A stretch of DNA of 64,000 bases from Coriobacteriales bacterium OH1046 (GCA_004010535.1 RQYE01000001.1:248001-312000), one strand, 5' to 3'. Shown: positions 1-14,372, counted from the stretch's first letter. Notes: generated by a model not told the origin, from the sequence alone. Program-made: numbers and translations.

Positions 1-812
1 AGCCCCTTCCCGAAGAGCCCGCCCGATCCCACGGCGATCTTGGCCTGCTGGAGGTTGTACCCGTTGCCGGAGGGGTCGACCGATGGATCGATGAAGACGA
101 TCAAACGATTGAGCTGGTAGGTCTTGAGGATGTGCGGGATCCCCTCGATGCTGGACTCGATGATGACGAGAGCGGCGCCGACCACGATGATGCCTATGGT
201 CACCATGACCCACGGCGGCTTGGGGCCCGCGCAGATGATGATGATGGCGCCGGTCACGAGGATGATGAGCCCCGTGCCGAGGTCGGGCTGCAGGAGGATG
301 AGGCCGAAGGGGATGCAGAGCACGGCGCAGAGGCGCACGTAGTCCTTGAGGTTCTCGATCCTGCCATTGTACTGGGCGCAGAGCGCGGCCATGAGGACGA
401 TGGTCACGAGCTTGGCCGGCTCGGAGGGTTGGACCGTCATGTGGATGAAGGGGATCCTCACCCAGCCGGTCAGGCCCCTGGTAGACCACGAGAGGCCGGG
501 GATGCGCGGCGAGATGAGCAGGAGGGCGTCGATGACGAGCAGGGCCGTCGACATATTCGCAAGGGCACGGCAATCGAAACGCCAGATGAGCGCTGCGGCG
601 ACGAGGCCGAGCGCGATGCCGAGGATATGGCGCGAGAAGACCGCATCGGGATTGGTGAGCGATGCGGACCAGATGACGACCGCACCGTAGAGGATCAGGA
701 GCAGTGCGGGCACCAGCTGCGGCAGGAAGACCGCCGAGAGGATGCTCTGCCCCCTCCTCAGGCGATCTCCCACAACAGGGATTCGGGCGCTATGTCTCAC
801 GCTGCCGTCCAT
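1..812 (-). CDS. rodA: Rod-shape glycosyltransferase RodA (partial, C-terminus beyond left edge)
   Basis: SEDS-family peptidoglycan polymerase that works with the class B PBP encoded just upstream to insert lateral-wall glycan. Reading the minus strand from the ATG at 812 gives a short cytoplasmic N-terminus, then successive hydrophobic helices. The last visible residues include NGYNLQQAKIAVGSGG and GLFGKG, the characteristic SEDS loop. The gene runs off the window at base 1, so about 270 residues are seen. It starts 13 nt after the stop of the PBP gene, which suggests co-translation. FtsW or SpoVE would look similar, but the mre/mrdA context favours RodA. Confidence 0.9.
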   Translation of the reverse strand, partial: MDGSVRHSARIPVVGDRLRRGQSILSAVFLPQLVPALLLILYGAVVIWSASLTNPDAVFSRHILGIALGLVAAALIWRFDCRALANMSTALLVIDALLLISPRIPGLSWSTRGLTGWVRIPFIHMTVQPSEPAKLVTIVLMAALCAQYNGRIENLKDYVRLCAVLCIPFGLILLQPDLGTGLIILVTGAIIIICAGPKPPWVMVTIGIIVVGAALVIIESSIEGIPHILKTYQLNRLIVFIDPSVDPSGNGYNLQQAKIAVGSGGLFGKG

Positions 813-825
813 ATTCCAATCTATC

Positions 826-2877
826 CTACCAAAGGTACGATCCGTCGCTTGCGTCCGCACCGGGAACGTTGTAGGTGAACAGGGTGTCGGGTTGGTCGTA
901 GATCGCGCCCATGATGTCGCGCACGACGTACATGCCCGACTGAGCGCCCTCGAGGACCTCGTCGATGCTCGCCCCGACCACGTAGCGCGGCTTATCGGCG
1001 GGTGCGATGCCGACGAACCAGCCGATGGGGTACTCGCCCGCCATCTGACCGGTTCCGGTCTTGCCCATGACCTTCACGTCGAGGGAGTTCCAGTGGACGG
1101 TCTGCGACCACGACTCCTCGTAGACGACGCCTTCGAGGCCCTTGGTGACGATATCGAGGTTTTCCTCGGGCTCGGGGCACTCGTGGATCATCTCGGGTTT
1201 GTAATCGATGACGCTCCCCTCGCCCGTTGCAGCGCGGACGCTCTTCAGCACATGGGGCTTCATGATATGCCCGTTGTTGGCGATGCCGCAATACGCGCAT
1301 ACCATCTGCAACGTGGTGACGAGCATATCGCCCTGCCCGATGGCGATATTGCAGCAATCCCCACCCTGCCAGCGACGCGAATCGTCGGGGGCATCGCTGA
1401 AGTAGTTCCACTTCCACTCGGCGTCGGGGACGCGGCCCAACTCCTCGCTGGGCAGGTCGATACCGGTATAGGAACCCAAGCCGAACTTCCGGTAGGTCTT
1501 CTGGAGGCCCTCGGGATCGGATGAATAGTAGAATCCCTTGCCGATCTCGTAGAAGACGACGTCGCAGGACATCGTGATGCCATGCTGCAGGTCGATCGTC
1601 CCGTGACCGGTCTTGAGGTAGCAGTACATGCCGTACTCCTCGCCGAAGCCCGTCCACCATCCGGTGCAATTCCAGGTCTTCTCCCCGTCGGCGAGGCCGT
1701 ATTCGAGGGCTGCGAGCGAGGAGAGGGTCTTGATCGTCGATCCGGCGGGATATTGGCCGGAGATGGCGCGGTTGAACAGCGGATAGTTGTTCTTCTCATC
1801 GGTGAGGGTATCCCAATCCGAATTCGAGATGCCCCCGACGAACATGCTCGGCGCATACGTCGGGAAGCTTGCCATGCAGATGACCTCGCCCGATGCGCAA
1901 TCGATAGCGACGGCGCAGCCCGAGCTCGCGGGGAAGCCCTGCTCCGAACGGATGTAATTGGTGACGTTGACGAGCGAGCGCTCGGCCGCCTCCTGGATCT
2001 TGGCATCGATGGTGAGTACGAGATCCGAGCCCGATTGCGCATCGACATTGGCAACATAGTCGAGCACGGTACCCCCCGAGTCGACGTAGACGGTCTGCTC
2101 CCCGCTGATACCCTGCAGCACCGATTCGTATTGGTACTCGACACCAGCTTGGCCGACGATGTCACCCGAATGGTAGGTGATGGCGCCGGATTCGTCCGAA
2201 TTGCTCTCGAGCTGCTCGGCCGTGACGGTCCCCGTATAGCCCACGACGTGGGCGGCAAGGGAGCCATACGGATAGAAGCGCTCGGAACGCTCCTCGATAT
2301 CGACGTCGGGGAAGACCTCGGGGTGGGCCGCTATGAAGGCGACGACGCGCCTCGACACATCGACCGAGACGGTTCTCTTGCTCTGGGCGCCTTCCGATTC
2401 ATCGCGGATCTTGCGGCGCGTCGCCATATAGGGCATGCCGCAGAGATTGGAGAGCAGCTGCACCTCGACGACATCTTGGACCACATCGGGACCGGCGACG
2501 ACCGTGAGGCTCGGGCGATTGGTCACGATCTCGTTGCCGTTGCGGTCGAGGATGCGGCCGCGCGGAGCGGCGGTGCGGATCGTGCGGGTGCGGTTGAGCT
2601 CGGAGAGGCGCGCATACTCGTCGCTCGAGACGAGCTGCATGGACCACAGGCGTGCGAGCAGCGTTGCGAAGATCGCGGATACGTAGACGAGCAGGCCTTT
2701 GAGACGTCCCGAGAAGGTCTTCCCCGCAGAGGTGTCGGATCCGCCCGACGCCTTCGGCGCCCCCCCGCCGATATCGAACGAGAAGCTCGACTCCGAACGG
2801 CCGAAATAGAGGTAGGCGCCGATCAGAACCGCCGCAAGGACGAGCGCGCCTATGACGATCGCGAGGAAGAGATCCAT
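826..2877 (-). CDS. mrdA: Penicillin-binding protein 2 (peptidoglycan D,D-transpeptidase)
   Basis: Class B penicillin-binding protein that cross-links lateral-wall peptidoglycan with RodA. The 683-residue product has one N-terminal membrane helix (about residues 3-25), a linker, a second hydrophobic stretch near 60-75, the PBP dimerisation region, and a transpeptidase domain. The catalytic motifs are visible: STIK with Ser380, SCD with Ser437, and KTGTG with Lys606. The second motif is SCD rather than the usual SxN, as often seen in Gram-positive PBP2 enzymes. It sits between mreD (10 nt gap) and rodA. The final residues DGSYLW are extracellular. Confidence 0.93.
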   Translation of the reverse strand: MDLFLAIVIGALVLAAVLIGAYLYFGRSESSFSFDIGGGAPKASGGSDTSAGKTFSGRLKGLLVYVSAIFATLLARLWSMQLVSSDEYARLSELNRTRTIRTAAPRGRILDRNGNEIVTNRPSLTVVAGPDVVQDVVEVQLLSNLCGMPYMATRRKIRDESEGAQSKRTVSVDVSRRVVAFIAAHPEVFPDVDIEERSERFYPYGSLAAHVVGYTGTVTAEQLESNSDESGAITYHSGDIVGQAGVEYQYESVLQGISGEQTVYVDSGGTVLDYVANVDAQSGSDLVLTIDAKIQEAAERSLVNVTNYIRSEQGFPASSGCAVAIDCASGEVICMASFPTYAPSMFVGGISNSDWDTLTDEKNNYPLFNRAISGQYPAGSTIKTLSSLAALEYGLADGEKTWNCTGWWTGFGEEYGMYCYLKTGHGTIDLQHGITMSCDVVFYEIGKGFYYSSDPEGLQKTYRKFGLGSYTGIDLPSEELGRVPDAEWKWNYFSDAPDDSRRWQGGDCCNIAIGQGDMLVTTLQMVCAYCGIANNGHIMKPHVLKSVRAATGEGSVIDYKPEMIHECPEPEENLDIVTKGLEGVVYEESWSQTVHWNSLDVKVMGKTGTGQMAGEYPIGWFVGIAPADKPRYVVGASIDEVLEGAQSGMYVVRDIMGAIYDQPDTLFTYNVPGADASDGSYLW

Positions 2878-2887
2878 ATCATCGGCC

Positions 2888-3442
2888 CTAGCGGAGCCTG
2901 CCCGGGCGGGATGGGGAGCCGCGACGGGATGAGAGGGTGAATCCCTGGCGATTACGGGAGAGGATCATGACGAAGGGAAGGTAACAGGCGATGGTGATGG
3001 CGGCCGTGGGGAGCGCGCGCGCGAAGAGCGCTTCGAAGAATCCCGCCCCGCCGAGCAGCACGAGTGCGAGCGCATAGGCATTCGATACGGCGAACGCGGC
3101 GACGGAGAACTGCGTCAGCGAGATGCTCGTATCGTCGGCAAGCTTGTTGCGCACCTCCATGCCGAGCACATAGGAGCACACGGTCAGGAAAAATGCCATG
3201 AGGCCGAGCGGGCTCGTCGAGCAGAAATCGAAGAACAAGCCGCAGAGGAAGCCGGAAACGGTGCCGTAGCGCCCGCCGAAGAGCTGCGCGAGCAGGGCGG
3301 CGAGGATGAGCATGAAATTGGCGCGCCCGCCGAAGAGGGGGAGGTTGGGCGCGATGGCGAGCTGCAGGACGGCGCAGGTGGCGGCAAGGATCACGGTAAG
3401 GCGCCGCTTGGTATTCTTATCGATCGACGGCACGATGATCAC
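2888..3442 (-). CDS. mreD: Rod-shape-determining membrane protein MreD
   Basis: Small integral membrane partner of MreC in the elongasome. The 184-residue product is almost entirely hydrophobic, with about five helices after a short basic N-terminus (KNTKRRLT). A positively charged tail follows the last helix. Sequence similarity in this family is low, so the call rests on size, topology and position between mreC and mrdA. The start codon overlaps the mreC stop by 4 nt, indicating translational coupling. Confidence 0.85.
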   Translation of the reverse strand: MIIVPSIDKNTKRRLTVILAATCAVLQLAIAPNLPLFGGRANFMLILAALLAQLFGGRYGTVSGFLCGLFFDFCSTSPLGLMAFFLTVCSYVLGMEVRNKLADDTSISLTQFSVAAFAVSNAYALALVLLGGAGFFEALFARALPTAAITIACYLPFVMILSRNRQGFTLSSRRGSPSRPGRLR

Positions 3443-4407
3443 CCCCCGTCCCCATCGGACGGCTGGGCGAGCGTCTGGACCTCGGGGACGTTGTCGACGG
3501 CACTCATCTCCTGGGCATCGGCCTCTTCGATATCCTCGGCGCTCGCATGCTGCTCATCGGTGAGCGATGTGATGACGATAACCTCCTCGAGCGCTTGGAC
3601 TCGCGAGAACGCCTCGACGGCGACCTCTAGGTAGAGGGCGCCTGCGCTGCGCTCGACGCTGGTGACGCGGCCGATGGGAAGCCCCTTGGGATAGACGCCG
3701 CCGAGCCCGCTCGTAACTACGACGTCATCGACGTTGACGGTAAGGTCGGAGCGCACGAGGTCGAGCGAGAGCCCGCCGCTCGCCGATCCGCTCAGGATGC
3801 CCTGGGCCCTGTTCGATTGGATCATCGCGGGAATCGACGAGTTCTCGTCGTAGGCGAGGCGCACGACCGAGGTGGTCGGGGACACCGAGATGATCTGGCC
3901 GATGACGCCCGAGGCGTCGACGACGGGCATGCCCACGGAGAGGCCGGCGGACGACCCCTTATCGATGGTGATGGTCGAGGTCCATGAATCGGTCGAGCCC
4001 GAGATGACCTTGGCAGCGATGGACTGGAGGTTGTAGGTGGATTGGATCTCCATCAACTCGGCAAGCCGATCGGCAAGCAGGGCCTTCTCCTCGAGCTCGA
4101 TGTTGCGCTGGCGGAGCGCCTCGTTCTCGGCACGGAGCTCCGAGAGCGTGGCTTGATCGGCGGTGAGATTCGCGAAGATGTTGCCAAGCCCGTAGATAGG
4201 TGCGGTGAGGACGGAGCCCGCCACCCTGAAGGGCATCGCGATCGCGCTGAATCCTCCCCTGAGCGCACCGAGGACGCCCGTATCGCCGCTTCGGACGCTT
4301 GCCGTGAAGAGGGAGAGCGAGACCGCGACGAGGATGATCAGGGCGCGGCCCCCCGTCGAGGGGGTGGTGCCCGACAGACCCGAGCCTGTTACACGGCCGG
4401 TAGCCAT
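3439..4407 (-). CDS. mreC: Rod-shape-determining protein MreC
   Basis: Periplasm-facing bitopic scaffold linking MreB and MreD to the PBP/RodA pair. The 322-residue product has one N-terminal membrane helix (about residues 23-40), a coiled-coil region rich in Leu, Glu and Ala (about 85-125, LRAENEALRQRNIELEEKAL within it), and the two-part beta-barrel domain that includes GMPVVDASGVIGQI. The C-terminal tail is acidic and probably disordered. It is 12 nt downstream of mreB. Confidence 0.92.
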   Translation of the reverse strand: MATGRVTGSGLSGTTPSTGGRALIILVAVSLSLFTASVRSGDTGVLGALRGGFSAIAMPFRVAGSVLTAPIYGLGNIFANLTADQATLSELRAENEALRQRNIELEEKALLADRLAELMEIQSTYNLQSIAAKVISGSTDSWTSTITIDKGSSAGLSVGMPVVDASGVIGQIISVSPTTSVVRLAYDENSSIPAMIQSNRAQGILSGSASGGLSLDLVRSDLTVNVDDVVVTSGLGGVYPKGLPIGRVTSVERSAGALYLEVAVEAFSRVQALEEVIVITSLTDEQHASAEDIEEADAQEMSAVDNVPEVQTLAQPSDGDGG

Positions 4408-4419
4408 AAACCCACCTGT

Positions 4420-5463
<1,044 letters not shown>

Positions 5464-5503
5464 TGCACCCTTTCCCGTCTTCGAACGAATGAGCCGATAT
5501 GCG

Positions 5504-6934
5504 CTAGTTGGCCGAGCCCTCTTCGGAAGATTCGGCCTCCCCCTCGGCCGTCTCCCCGCCTTCGGCACCGCCCTCGCCCTCGGCACCCTGCTCGGATTCG
5601 GTTCCGGTCGGAACGAAGCCGGTGGTGCTCACCGTGGGCGTCTGGCCGGACTGAGAGATGTAGGCGGGCGAGACGTCGACGATCTTCCAGCCCAAGCCGT
5701 CGCGCACAAGGCCGATGGTGTAGTTCTGCTCGCCACCCTCGCGCAGCTGCGCGGTGGCGAACACGGTGGATTCGGTCATCTCCTGATCGGCACCGGTGAC
5801 ATCGACCGTGGCGCCGGAGGGGAGCAGGGTGAGGAAGGAGGCGCGCGCCTCAGGGGTCACCCCCTCGGCAAAGACATCCGCGCCGTCCCCCCCATCGGTC
5901 TTGGCGGCGAAGAGGCTTTCGACGACCGCCTGCTGGGTGGGCCAGCCGTAGCCACGATAATACGCGTAGCCTGCACCGCCGGCAAGGAGCAGGAGAAGGA
6001 TGAGGATCGTCAAGACGACCTTCACCCCTGTATGGCGGTGCTTGCGGCGGATCTTGCGGTTCTGCTTATCGAGGGCGACCAGATCTTCCTCGATGACCGA
6101 GAAGAACCCCGTGTCCTCGGGAGACGGCATGAGCTCGCCGGACTGTCCCATGGGATCGAGCGGGTCGATACCAGCCGATCCGTAGCCTGCCGAGGCGAGG
6201 AAGGCATCGGTATCGGAGAGGGGCCGCTTGGAAGCCTGGGTGCTCGCAGCCTTGCGCGCAGCATCGAACGCAGCCTGCGCATCAGCGGAAAGCGAGAGGG
6301 TGCCATCGGCGGTCGCCTTCTCGAAGGCATCGATGGCCTCGGGCATGCGGTTCGAGGCGACATACGCGAGGCCGAGATCGCGGTAGATCCCGTTCTGATC
6401 GGCGGAACCCGCCGAGAAATCGAGGGCCGTGCGCAGCGCCTCGACGGCATCGATGGGGCGGTTGAGCTTCATGAAGCAGGATCCGAGCGAGGAGAGCGCA
6501 GCAGCCGGGCTGGGGTTGGTCTCATCGATGGCGGCGTTGCGGTAGGCGATGCCGGCGTTGCGGATGTCATCGATACCCTCGTAGGCGGTGCCCAAGGCAA
6601 GATAGGCCTTGTAGGGCGTGGCGTAGGAATCGTCCTGCGTGGCCCGCAGCAGCACCGCGATGGCATCCTTGGGACGGCCGGCTGCGAGGAGGGCGCGGCC
6701 CATGTTGCAGGAGAGCGCCCCGACCTTACCGTAGGCGCCATCCCCGAGGGCATCGGCATAGGAGGAGGCTGCGGAATCGTACTGACCGAGCTTCATGTAG
6801 GCATTGCCGATCATGTGATCGATGGACCCATCGACCGTGCCGGGATCCTTCGCATCGGCGAGATAGGTGACGGCGGCGAACCAGTCCCCCGACTGGTATG
6901 CCTTCTTGCCGGCTTCGAATGCTTGGGTGTTCAC
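5504..6934 (-). CDS. TPR-repeat protein with one membrane helix and extracellular C-terminal domain
   Basis: Function not known. Residues 1-250 are tetratricopeptide repeats (patterns such as AGKKAYQSGDWFAAVTYL, then LGLAYVASNRMPEAIDAFEKA), predicted to be cytoplasmic. A linker leads to one membrane helix near residues 315-335 (VVLTILILLLLLAGGAGYAYY). An outside domain of about 100 residues and a low-complexity Glu/Gly/Ser tail follow. It lies 40 nt upstream of mreB on the same strand and 21 nt after the cyclophilin gene, so it may be read with the shape genes. A scaffold role is a guess from the TPRs. Confidence 0.7.
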   Translation of the reverse strand: MNTQAFEAGKKAYQSGDWFAAVTYLADAKDPGTVDGSIDHMIGNAYMKLGQYDSAASSYADALGDGAYGKVGALSCNMGRALLAAGRPKDAIAVLLRATQDDSYATPYKAYLALGTAYEGIDDIRNAGIAYRNAAIDETNPSPAAALSSLGSCFMKLNRPIDAVEALRTALDFSAGSADQNGIYRDLGLAYVASNRMPEAIDAFEKATADGTLSLSADAQAAFDAARKAASTQASKRPLSDTDAFLASAGYGSAGIDPLDPMGQSGELMPSPEDTGFFSVIEEDLVALDKQNRKIRRKHRHTGVKVVLTILILLLLLAGGAGYAYYRGYGWPTQQAVVESLFAAKTDGGDGADVFAEGVTPEARASFLTLLPSGATVDVTGADQEMTESTVFATAQLREGGEQNYTIGLVRDGLGWKIVDVSPAYISQSGQTPTVSTTGFVPTGTESEQGAEGEGGAEGGETAEGEAESSEEGSAN

Positions 6935-6955
6935 TGCATATCCCTCCCGGTGAGC

Positions 6956-7507
6956 TTAGCTCTTGGCAGCATGCTCGATGCGAATGGACTGGATGGTATC
7001 GCCGGCGCGGAGCGCTTCGATGACGTTGAGGCCGTCTATGGTCCGGCCGAAGACGGTATAGCCTGAATCGAGCTGGTGCTGCGGCCCCAGGCACAGGTAG
7101 AACTGGGATCCGGCCGAATTGGGGTCCTGGCTGCGCGCCATGGCGAGCGCACCGTCATCGTGGAGGTTGCGCGGGTTGGTGGTGAACTCCTCATGGATGC
7201 GGTAGCCGGGGCCTCCCGTGCCGGGCCGGCCATCTTTGCCCGCCTTGCCTGCGGCAACGTCCTCGGGGGTCATGGCACGCGTATGGGGGCAGCCTCCTTG
7301 GATGACGAAACCGGGAACATAGCGATGGAATTTGAGGCCATCATAGAAGCCCGCTTCGGCGAGTTCGCAGAAATTCGCCACGTGGATGGGCGCGCCCGGG
7401 CCATCGAGCGAGACGGTGATCCCGCCCTTCGAGGTGAGGATATGCGCCACCTCGTCACCTTCGACCGAATAACTTGGCGCATAGAGCGGATTGGAGATGA
7501 AGCCCAT
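6956..7507 (-). CDS. Cyclophilin-type peptidyl-prolyl cis-trans isomerase
   Basis: Catalyses proline isomerisation during protein folding. The 183-residue product has the cyclophilin core: GGITVSLDGPGAPIHVANF, the active-site segment FHRYVPGFVIQGG with the catalytic Arg, ALAMARSQDPNSAGSQFY and the closing FGRTIDGLNVI. There is no signal peptide, so it is probably cytoplasmic. The start at 7507 (MGFISNPL) follows an AG-rich ribosome-binding site. A longer in-frame start at 7579 adds residues unlike the family. The N-terminal 20 residues before the core look like an extra strand. Confidence 0.9.
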   Translation of the reverse strand: MGFISNPLYAPSYSVEGDEVAHILTSKGGITVSLDGPGAPIHVANFCELAEAGFYDGLKFHRYVPGFVIQGGCPHTRAMTPEDVAAGKAGKDGRPGTGGPGYRIHEEFTTNPRNLHDDGALAMARSQDPNSAGSQFYLCLGPQHQLDSGYTVFGRTIDGLNVIEALRAGDTIQSIRIEHAAKS

Positions 7508-7599
7508 GCCATGCTGCCTTTCTCGCTGATCTGGAGCGTTTGCGACGTTGGATAATTCTAGCAGGTATTTGGTATGCACACATTTTCGGCAAAGAGTGC

Positions 7600-8607
7600 T
7601 TATCGGGCCTCCTTAGGCTCCCACGCAGCGTAATTCTCATCGAAGAGCAGCTTGTAGCTGCTCACGCCCTCGTCGTCCTTATCCGAGTAGTAGGTCTCGT
7701 CGATGACGTCCTGGACCAGCGCCGGTGCTAGGTAGCCGAGATCGATCTCCCAAGATGCCAGGAGCACATCCGAACGGTTCCTCAGCCAATTGCCCAAGCT
7801 GATCATGTTGTCGATATCCTCGGCATAGTCGGATGAGGGGCCGAGCTGGCTCACCGAGTCGATCAGATTCGAGATATCGAGCGAGAGCTGCTCGACCGAA
7901 TCGTAGCCCTTCCGGCGCACCTCCTCATCTTCGGAAAGGTAATTCTCGAGGAAGTACGCCTCCTCCTCATCGAGTCGTTGGGCGAGCTCTGCCAGCTCGT
8001 TATAGGAATCGTGGAGCAGATCGTACGTCGCTGCGGATACATCGTAATCCGGTGCCGACCCGCGCATGTCCTGACCCGAAAGGCTGTCGAGACGACCGGG
8101 GGAGCCCACCATCGAGGTGTCGGCCTCCTCGCGGGCGCGCTGGTCGTACTTCCCGGGATCGAAGGGGTGCGTGATGAACAGGATCGCACCGCCCACCACG
8201 AGCAGCGATGCGAGCGCCGCGATCACCATGAGGCGTACGCGCGCCATATGGTCGTAGCCGAGCGTCAGATCCTCATTGCCGCGCTGGGGAGGGATCGCGC
8301 TCCTCGCCTCGACGACAGGCTCCTCATCGGGCCCGGGAATCTGGATGGCGCTGAATTCCGAGGTGCTATCGGCATCGGTGATCTTGGGCAGGCGGATGGC
8401 GCGCACGGGGCGGGCCGGACGGGCGCCCGGCGCGGGGAGATCGCACTTGGGGCAGGTCCCATCGCCCTCGGGTATGAGGGCCCCGCACGAGGGGCACCAT
8501 ATGCCCTCCGCACGGGGGATCCTGTGCGTCCCACCCAGATCGCGCCTGCATATCGGACACGTCAGGGTCCCATCGGAGAGGCGCGCTCCGCAATCCGGAC
8601 ATATCAT
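7600..8607 (-). CDS. Double zinc-ribbon, single-pass membrane protein
   Basis: Uncharacterised 335-residue protein. It begins with two zinc ribbons, CPDCGARLSDGTLTCPIC (residues 3-20) and CPSCGALIPEGDGTCPKC (about 32-49), followed by a basic Pro/Ala linker. One membrane helix lies near residues 130-150 (VIAALASLLVVGGAILFI). The extracytoplasmic part of about 180 residues is alpha-helical, Glu/Leu-rich and possibly coiled-coil. The start at 8607 is chosen because the upstream frame is not conserved-looking. Zinc-ribbon/TM proteins of this shape are frequent in Actinobacteria, but no function can be assigned here. Confidence 0.75.
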   Translation of the reverse strand: MICPDCGARLSDGTLTCPICRRDLGGTHRIPRAEGIWCPSCGALIPEGDGTCPKCDLPAPGARPARPVRAIRLPKITDADSTSEFSAIQIPGPDEEPVVEARSAIPPQRGNEDLTLGYDHMARVRLMVIAALASLLVVGGAILFITHPFDPGKYDQRAREEADTSMVGSPGRLDSLSGQDMRGSAPDYDVSAATYDLLHDSYNELAELAQRLDEEEAYFLENYLSEDEEVRRKGYDSVEQLSLDISNLIDSVSQLGPSSDYAEDIDNMISLGNWLRNRSDVLLASWEIDLGYLAPALVQDVIDETYYSDKDDEGVSSYKLLFDENYAAWEPKEAR

Positions 8608-8648
8608 TCGCTCAACTCCACCTGTCTTCGTTTCAACTTCGGTTGGAG

Positions 8649-11342
<2,694 letters not shown>

Positions 11343-13832
11343 ACCGATCCTTAATCCGCGCGAGCCCGCGCGACGACACGCCCCCTTGGGCAAGGTCGCG
11401 CTCGGCCCTCTTGAAGAGGCATATGAACAGTATGACCGAAGCAGAGCCCACGACGACGGCTAGAACCCAAACTGCAACACGATCGAGGGCGGTATGGAAG
11501 AAATCGCTGAAGAAGAAGCAGCCGGTGATCATGATCGCGCCCACGACGACGATGAGCGCGCCGCGCAGCACCGTGAGCGGACGCGAGATGGACACGATGA
11601 GCGCGATGCCCACAAGGGCGGTGAGCACCATGCAGAGCGTCGAGATCTCGGAAAACGACATGCCGAGGATGCGCCCGGAGACGATGGCCGTGAAGAGCGC
11701 CGCGACGATGCTCGCCGAGGCGGGCAGCGAGCGCATGAAGACGTTCGCGATGAAGCTCCCCTCCACGCGATCGCGATTGGGCTCGAGCGCGAGGACGAAC
11801 GACGGGATGCCGATAACGGCCGTCGAGATGAGCGACATCTGGATGGGGATGAAGGGATAGGGCGGCATGACGATGCACGCGAAGGCGAGGAGCATCGAAT
11901 AGACCGTCTTCATGAGGAACAGCGACGCGGAGCGCTGCAGGTTGTTGATCGAGCGACGCCCCTCGGCGACGATCTCGGGGATATGGGCGAAATCGTTGTC
12001 GGCGAGCACGAGCTCCGATACGTTGCGCGCAGCGGCAGAGGCGGAGGCCATCGAGATGGAGCAATCGGCCTCCTTGAGGGCCAGCACGTCGTTCACGCCA
12101 TCTCCCGTCATGGCGACGACATGTTTGCCCGCCTGCAGGTATTTGATGAGCGAGCGCTTCTGATCGGGTGTCACGCGCCCGAAGACGCGCGCATCGCGCG
12201 CAGCCGCACGCAACTCCCCGTCTGTCTTGAGCCGCGAGGCATCGACGGCCCGCTCGGCGTGCTCGATACCCACCGAAGCTGCTATGGCGGAGACGGTTCT
12301 CGGATCGTCACCGGAGATGACGCGCAGCTCGACGCCCTGTTCGGCGAAGAAGCGTATGGTATCGGGAGCGGAGGCGCGGATCTCATCGCGTATCGAGACG
12401 AATCCGAGCGGGCGGATCTTTCCCTGGATCCTGCCCCGCGCGTCGAAGCCATCGGCCTCGCAGGAGACGAGCACGCGCTCGACGGGATCGAATCGCCCGA
12501 GCATCCGGAGCGCAGGATCGCCTTCGGGGAGGATGAAGCGCGGGGCGCCCATGATGAGCGCGCGCCCATCCCGCGTCACGCAACCCGAATATTTATATGC
12601 GGAATCGAACGGCACGGCCCGCACGCACGCGCCTGCCTCGATGCCCCTCTCGAGACCGTAGGCGAGGATGGCGCGGGCGGTGTCGTTCGCATCGGCGGCG
12701 TTCGCGTCGGCGACGGTCACGAACGCCCGGGCGGCCTCGACGGCCCCCTTCCCGGGCGCTCCCCCCTCGATCCCCGTCATCCCCGAGACGAGCATGCGGC
12801 CCGTGGTGATGGTACCGGTCTTGTCGAGGCAGAGCACGTCCACGCGGGCGAGGGTCTCGACGCAGTGGCTCTGCTGGACGAGCACCTTCCTTGCGGCGAG
12901 ACGCGTCGTGGCGATTGCCAACACCGTGGAGGTGAGGAGCACCAGACCCTGCGGGATCATGCCGATGACGGCGGCGACCGTGGAGAGGATGGCCGCATTC
13001 AGACCCGAGCCATCCATAAGGAACGTGCGCAGGAACAGGCCGATCCCCAGCGGGAAGATGAGCACCGTGGCCACCTCGATGATGATGCGCAGGGTATCGA
13101 GGATCTCCGAATGGACGGGTTTTATGTACTTGGCACCCGCGTTGATCCTGGCGGCGTAGGAATCGGCGCCCACGCGCGTGAGGCGGGCCCACACCGAACC
13201 CGCATCAACGAAGCTTCCCGAGAAGAGCTCGGAGCCCGCGCTCTTCTCGATGGAGTTGCCCTCGCCTGTGAGCAGGCTCTCGTCAACGAAGGCCGATCCC
13301 GAGATGACGACGGCGTCGGCGGGGATCTGGTCGCCGCGTGCGAGCAGGACCACGTCATCGAGCACAAGATCCTCGAACGCGAGCTCGACGGTCGCATCGC
13401 CGCGGCGCACGCGCACCGTCTTGGCCGTGAGGATGGAGAGCTTGTCGACCATGCGCTTGGCGCGGATCTCCTGGAAGACGCCGATGGCGAGATTCGAGAG
13501 CACGACCCCCATGAACAGGGCGTTGCGCAGCTCGGCTGTGAAGAGGACGAGGATGAACATGAAGAGGTTGATGCCGTTGAACAGCGTGAAGGTATGCTCG
13601 GAGACGATCTGTCCCACGGTCTTGGTCTGCACGTCGGTATTCGTGTTGACCTTGCCGTGGGCAACACGGTCGGCGACCTCGGACGCACTCAATCCTCGGA
13701 TGGTATCTCGGGCGGTCTCTTCCATGATCCGTGTGGACTCCATACGCTATGAACCGCTGGCATCATACCTCAAAACGGATGGATTCACGCGAACTGGACA
13801 CGGAAGCGCGCGCCAGACGTTTGCAGAGGCGG

Positions 13833-14372
13833 TTATGACAAGGCGCGCCCCGGCATTCCACCGCCACCCTCTGCCGACTCGAGATACGCGTGCAACTCGC
13901 GCAAGATGAACGGAATGCCCATCTTCGCGATAGCGGGTGCCTGGACGCTCGATGCCGCCTGCTCGGTATTCGAAATCGCCCGGCTCAGGACGTCGCAAGC
14001 ATCGTCTCGTTCCAAGAAGACCCGCAGCGCAGTGCAATGTTCTGAAACCCTCTCGATCCCCAGCCCAGTCGTACCGAAGGCGAAGATGTCGCCGATCAGG
14101 GGATATTCCAAAACCGCTCTGAGCACCTCTTCGGTGGGAACGTCATCGAATCTGCCCTCGTCCAGCGCAACGGCATCCCTCATATCCCCAGTCGTCTCGA
14201 AGGTCTTCCACTGGGGATCATCGAAGGAGATGCTGTAGAAACGCTCGATGCCGGCCGACGGCTCAGGCTCATCGGCGGCCGGCACGGCCATCGCAAGCGG
14301 CGCGAGCAGGAAAAAGGAGACGAGCAGCACCCCACATGCGTTCCCCGGAAACCTGCGCATCGCCGACGGCAT
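13833..14372 (-). CDS. Small secreted protein of unknown function
   Basis: The 179-residue product begins with a basic segment and a hydrophobic signal sequence (GVLLVSFFLLAPLAMAVPAA, likely cleaved after AMA). A hydrophilic, mildly acidic alpha-helical domain follows, with three cysteines (one in the precursor signal region, two near SEHC and DDAC). No family is recognised. It is transcribed in the same direction as the P-type ATPase but separated from it by about 90 nt. In-frame ATG codons at 14372 and 14360 are both possible starts. Confidence 0.6.
   Translation of the reverse strand: MPSAMRRFPGNACGVLLVSFFLLAPLAMAVPAADEPEPSAGIERFYSISFDDPQWKTFETTGDMRDAVALDEGRFDDVPTEEVLRAVLEYPLIGDIFAFGTTGLGIERVSEHCTALRVFLERDDACDVLSRAISNTEQAASSVQAPAIAKMGIPFILRELHAYLESAEGGGGMPGRALS

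Noticed and set aside
11494-13752. 752-codon plus-strand frame opposite the P-type ATPase
   Set aside because: His/Arg/Asp/Gly-rich translation is the typical antisense shadow of a high-GC gene; the ATPase motifs on the minus strand are decisive.
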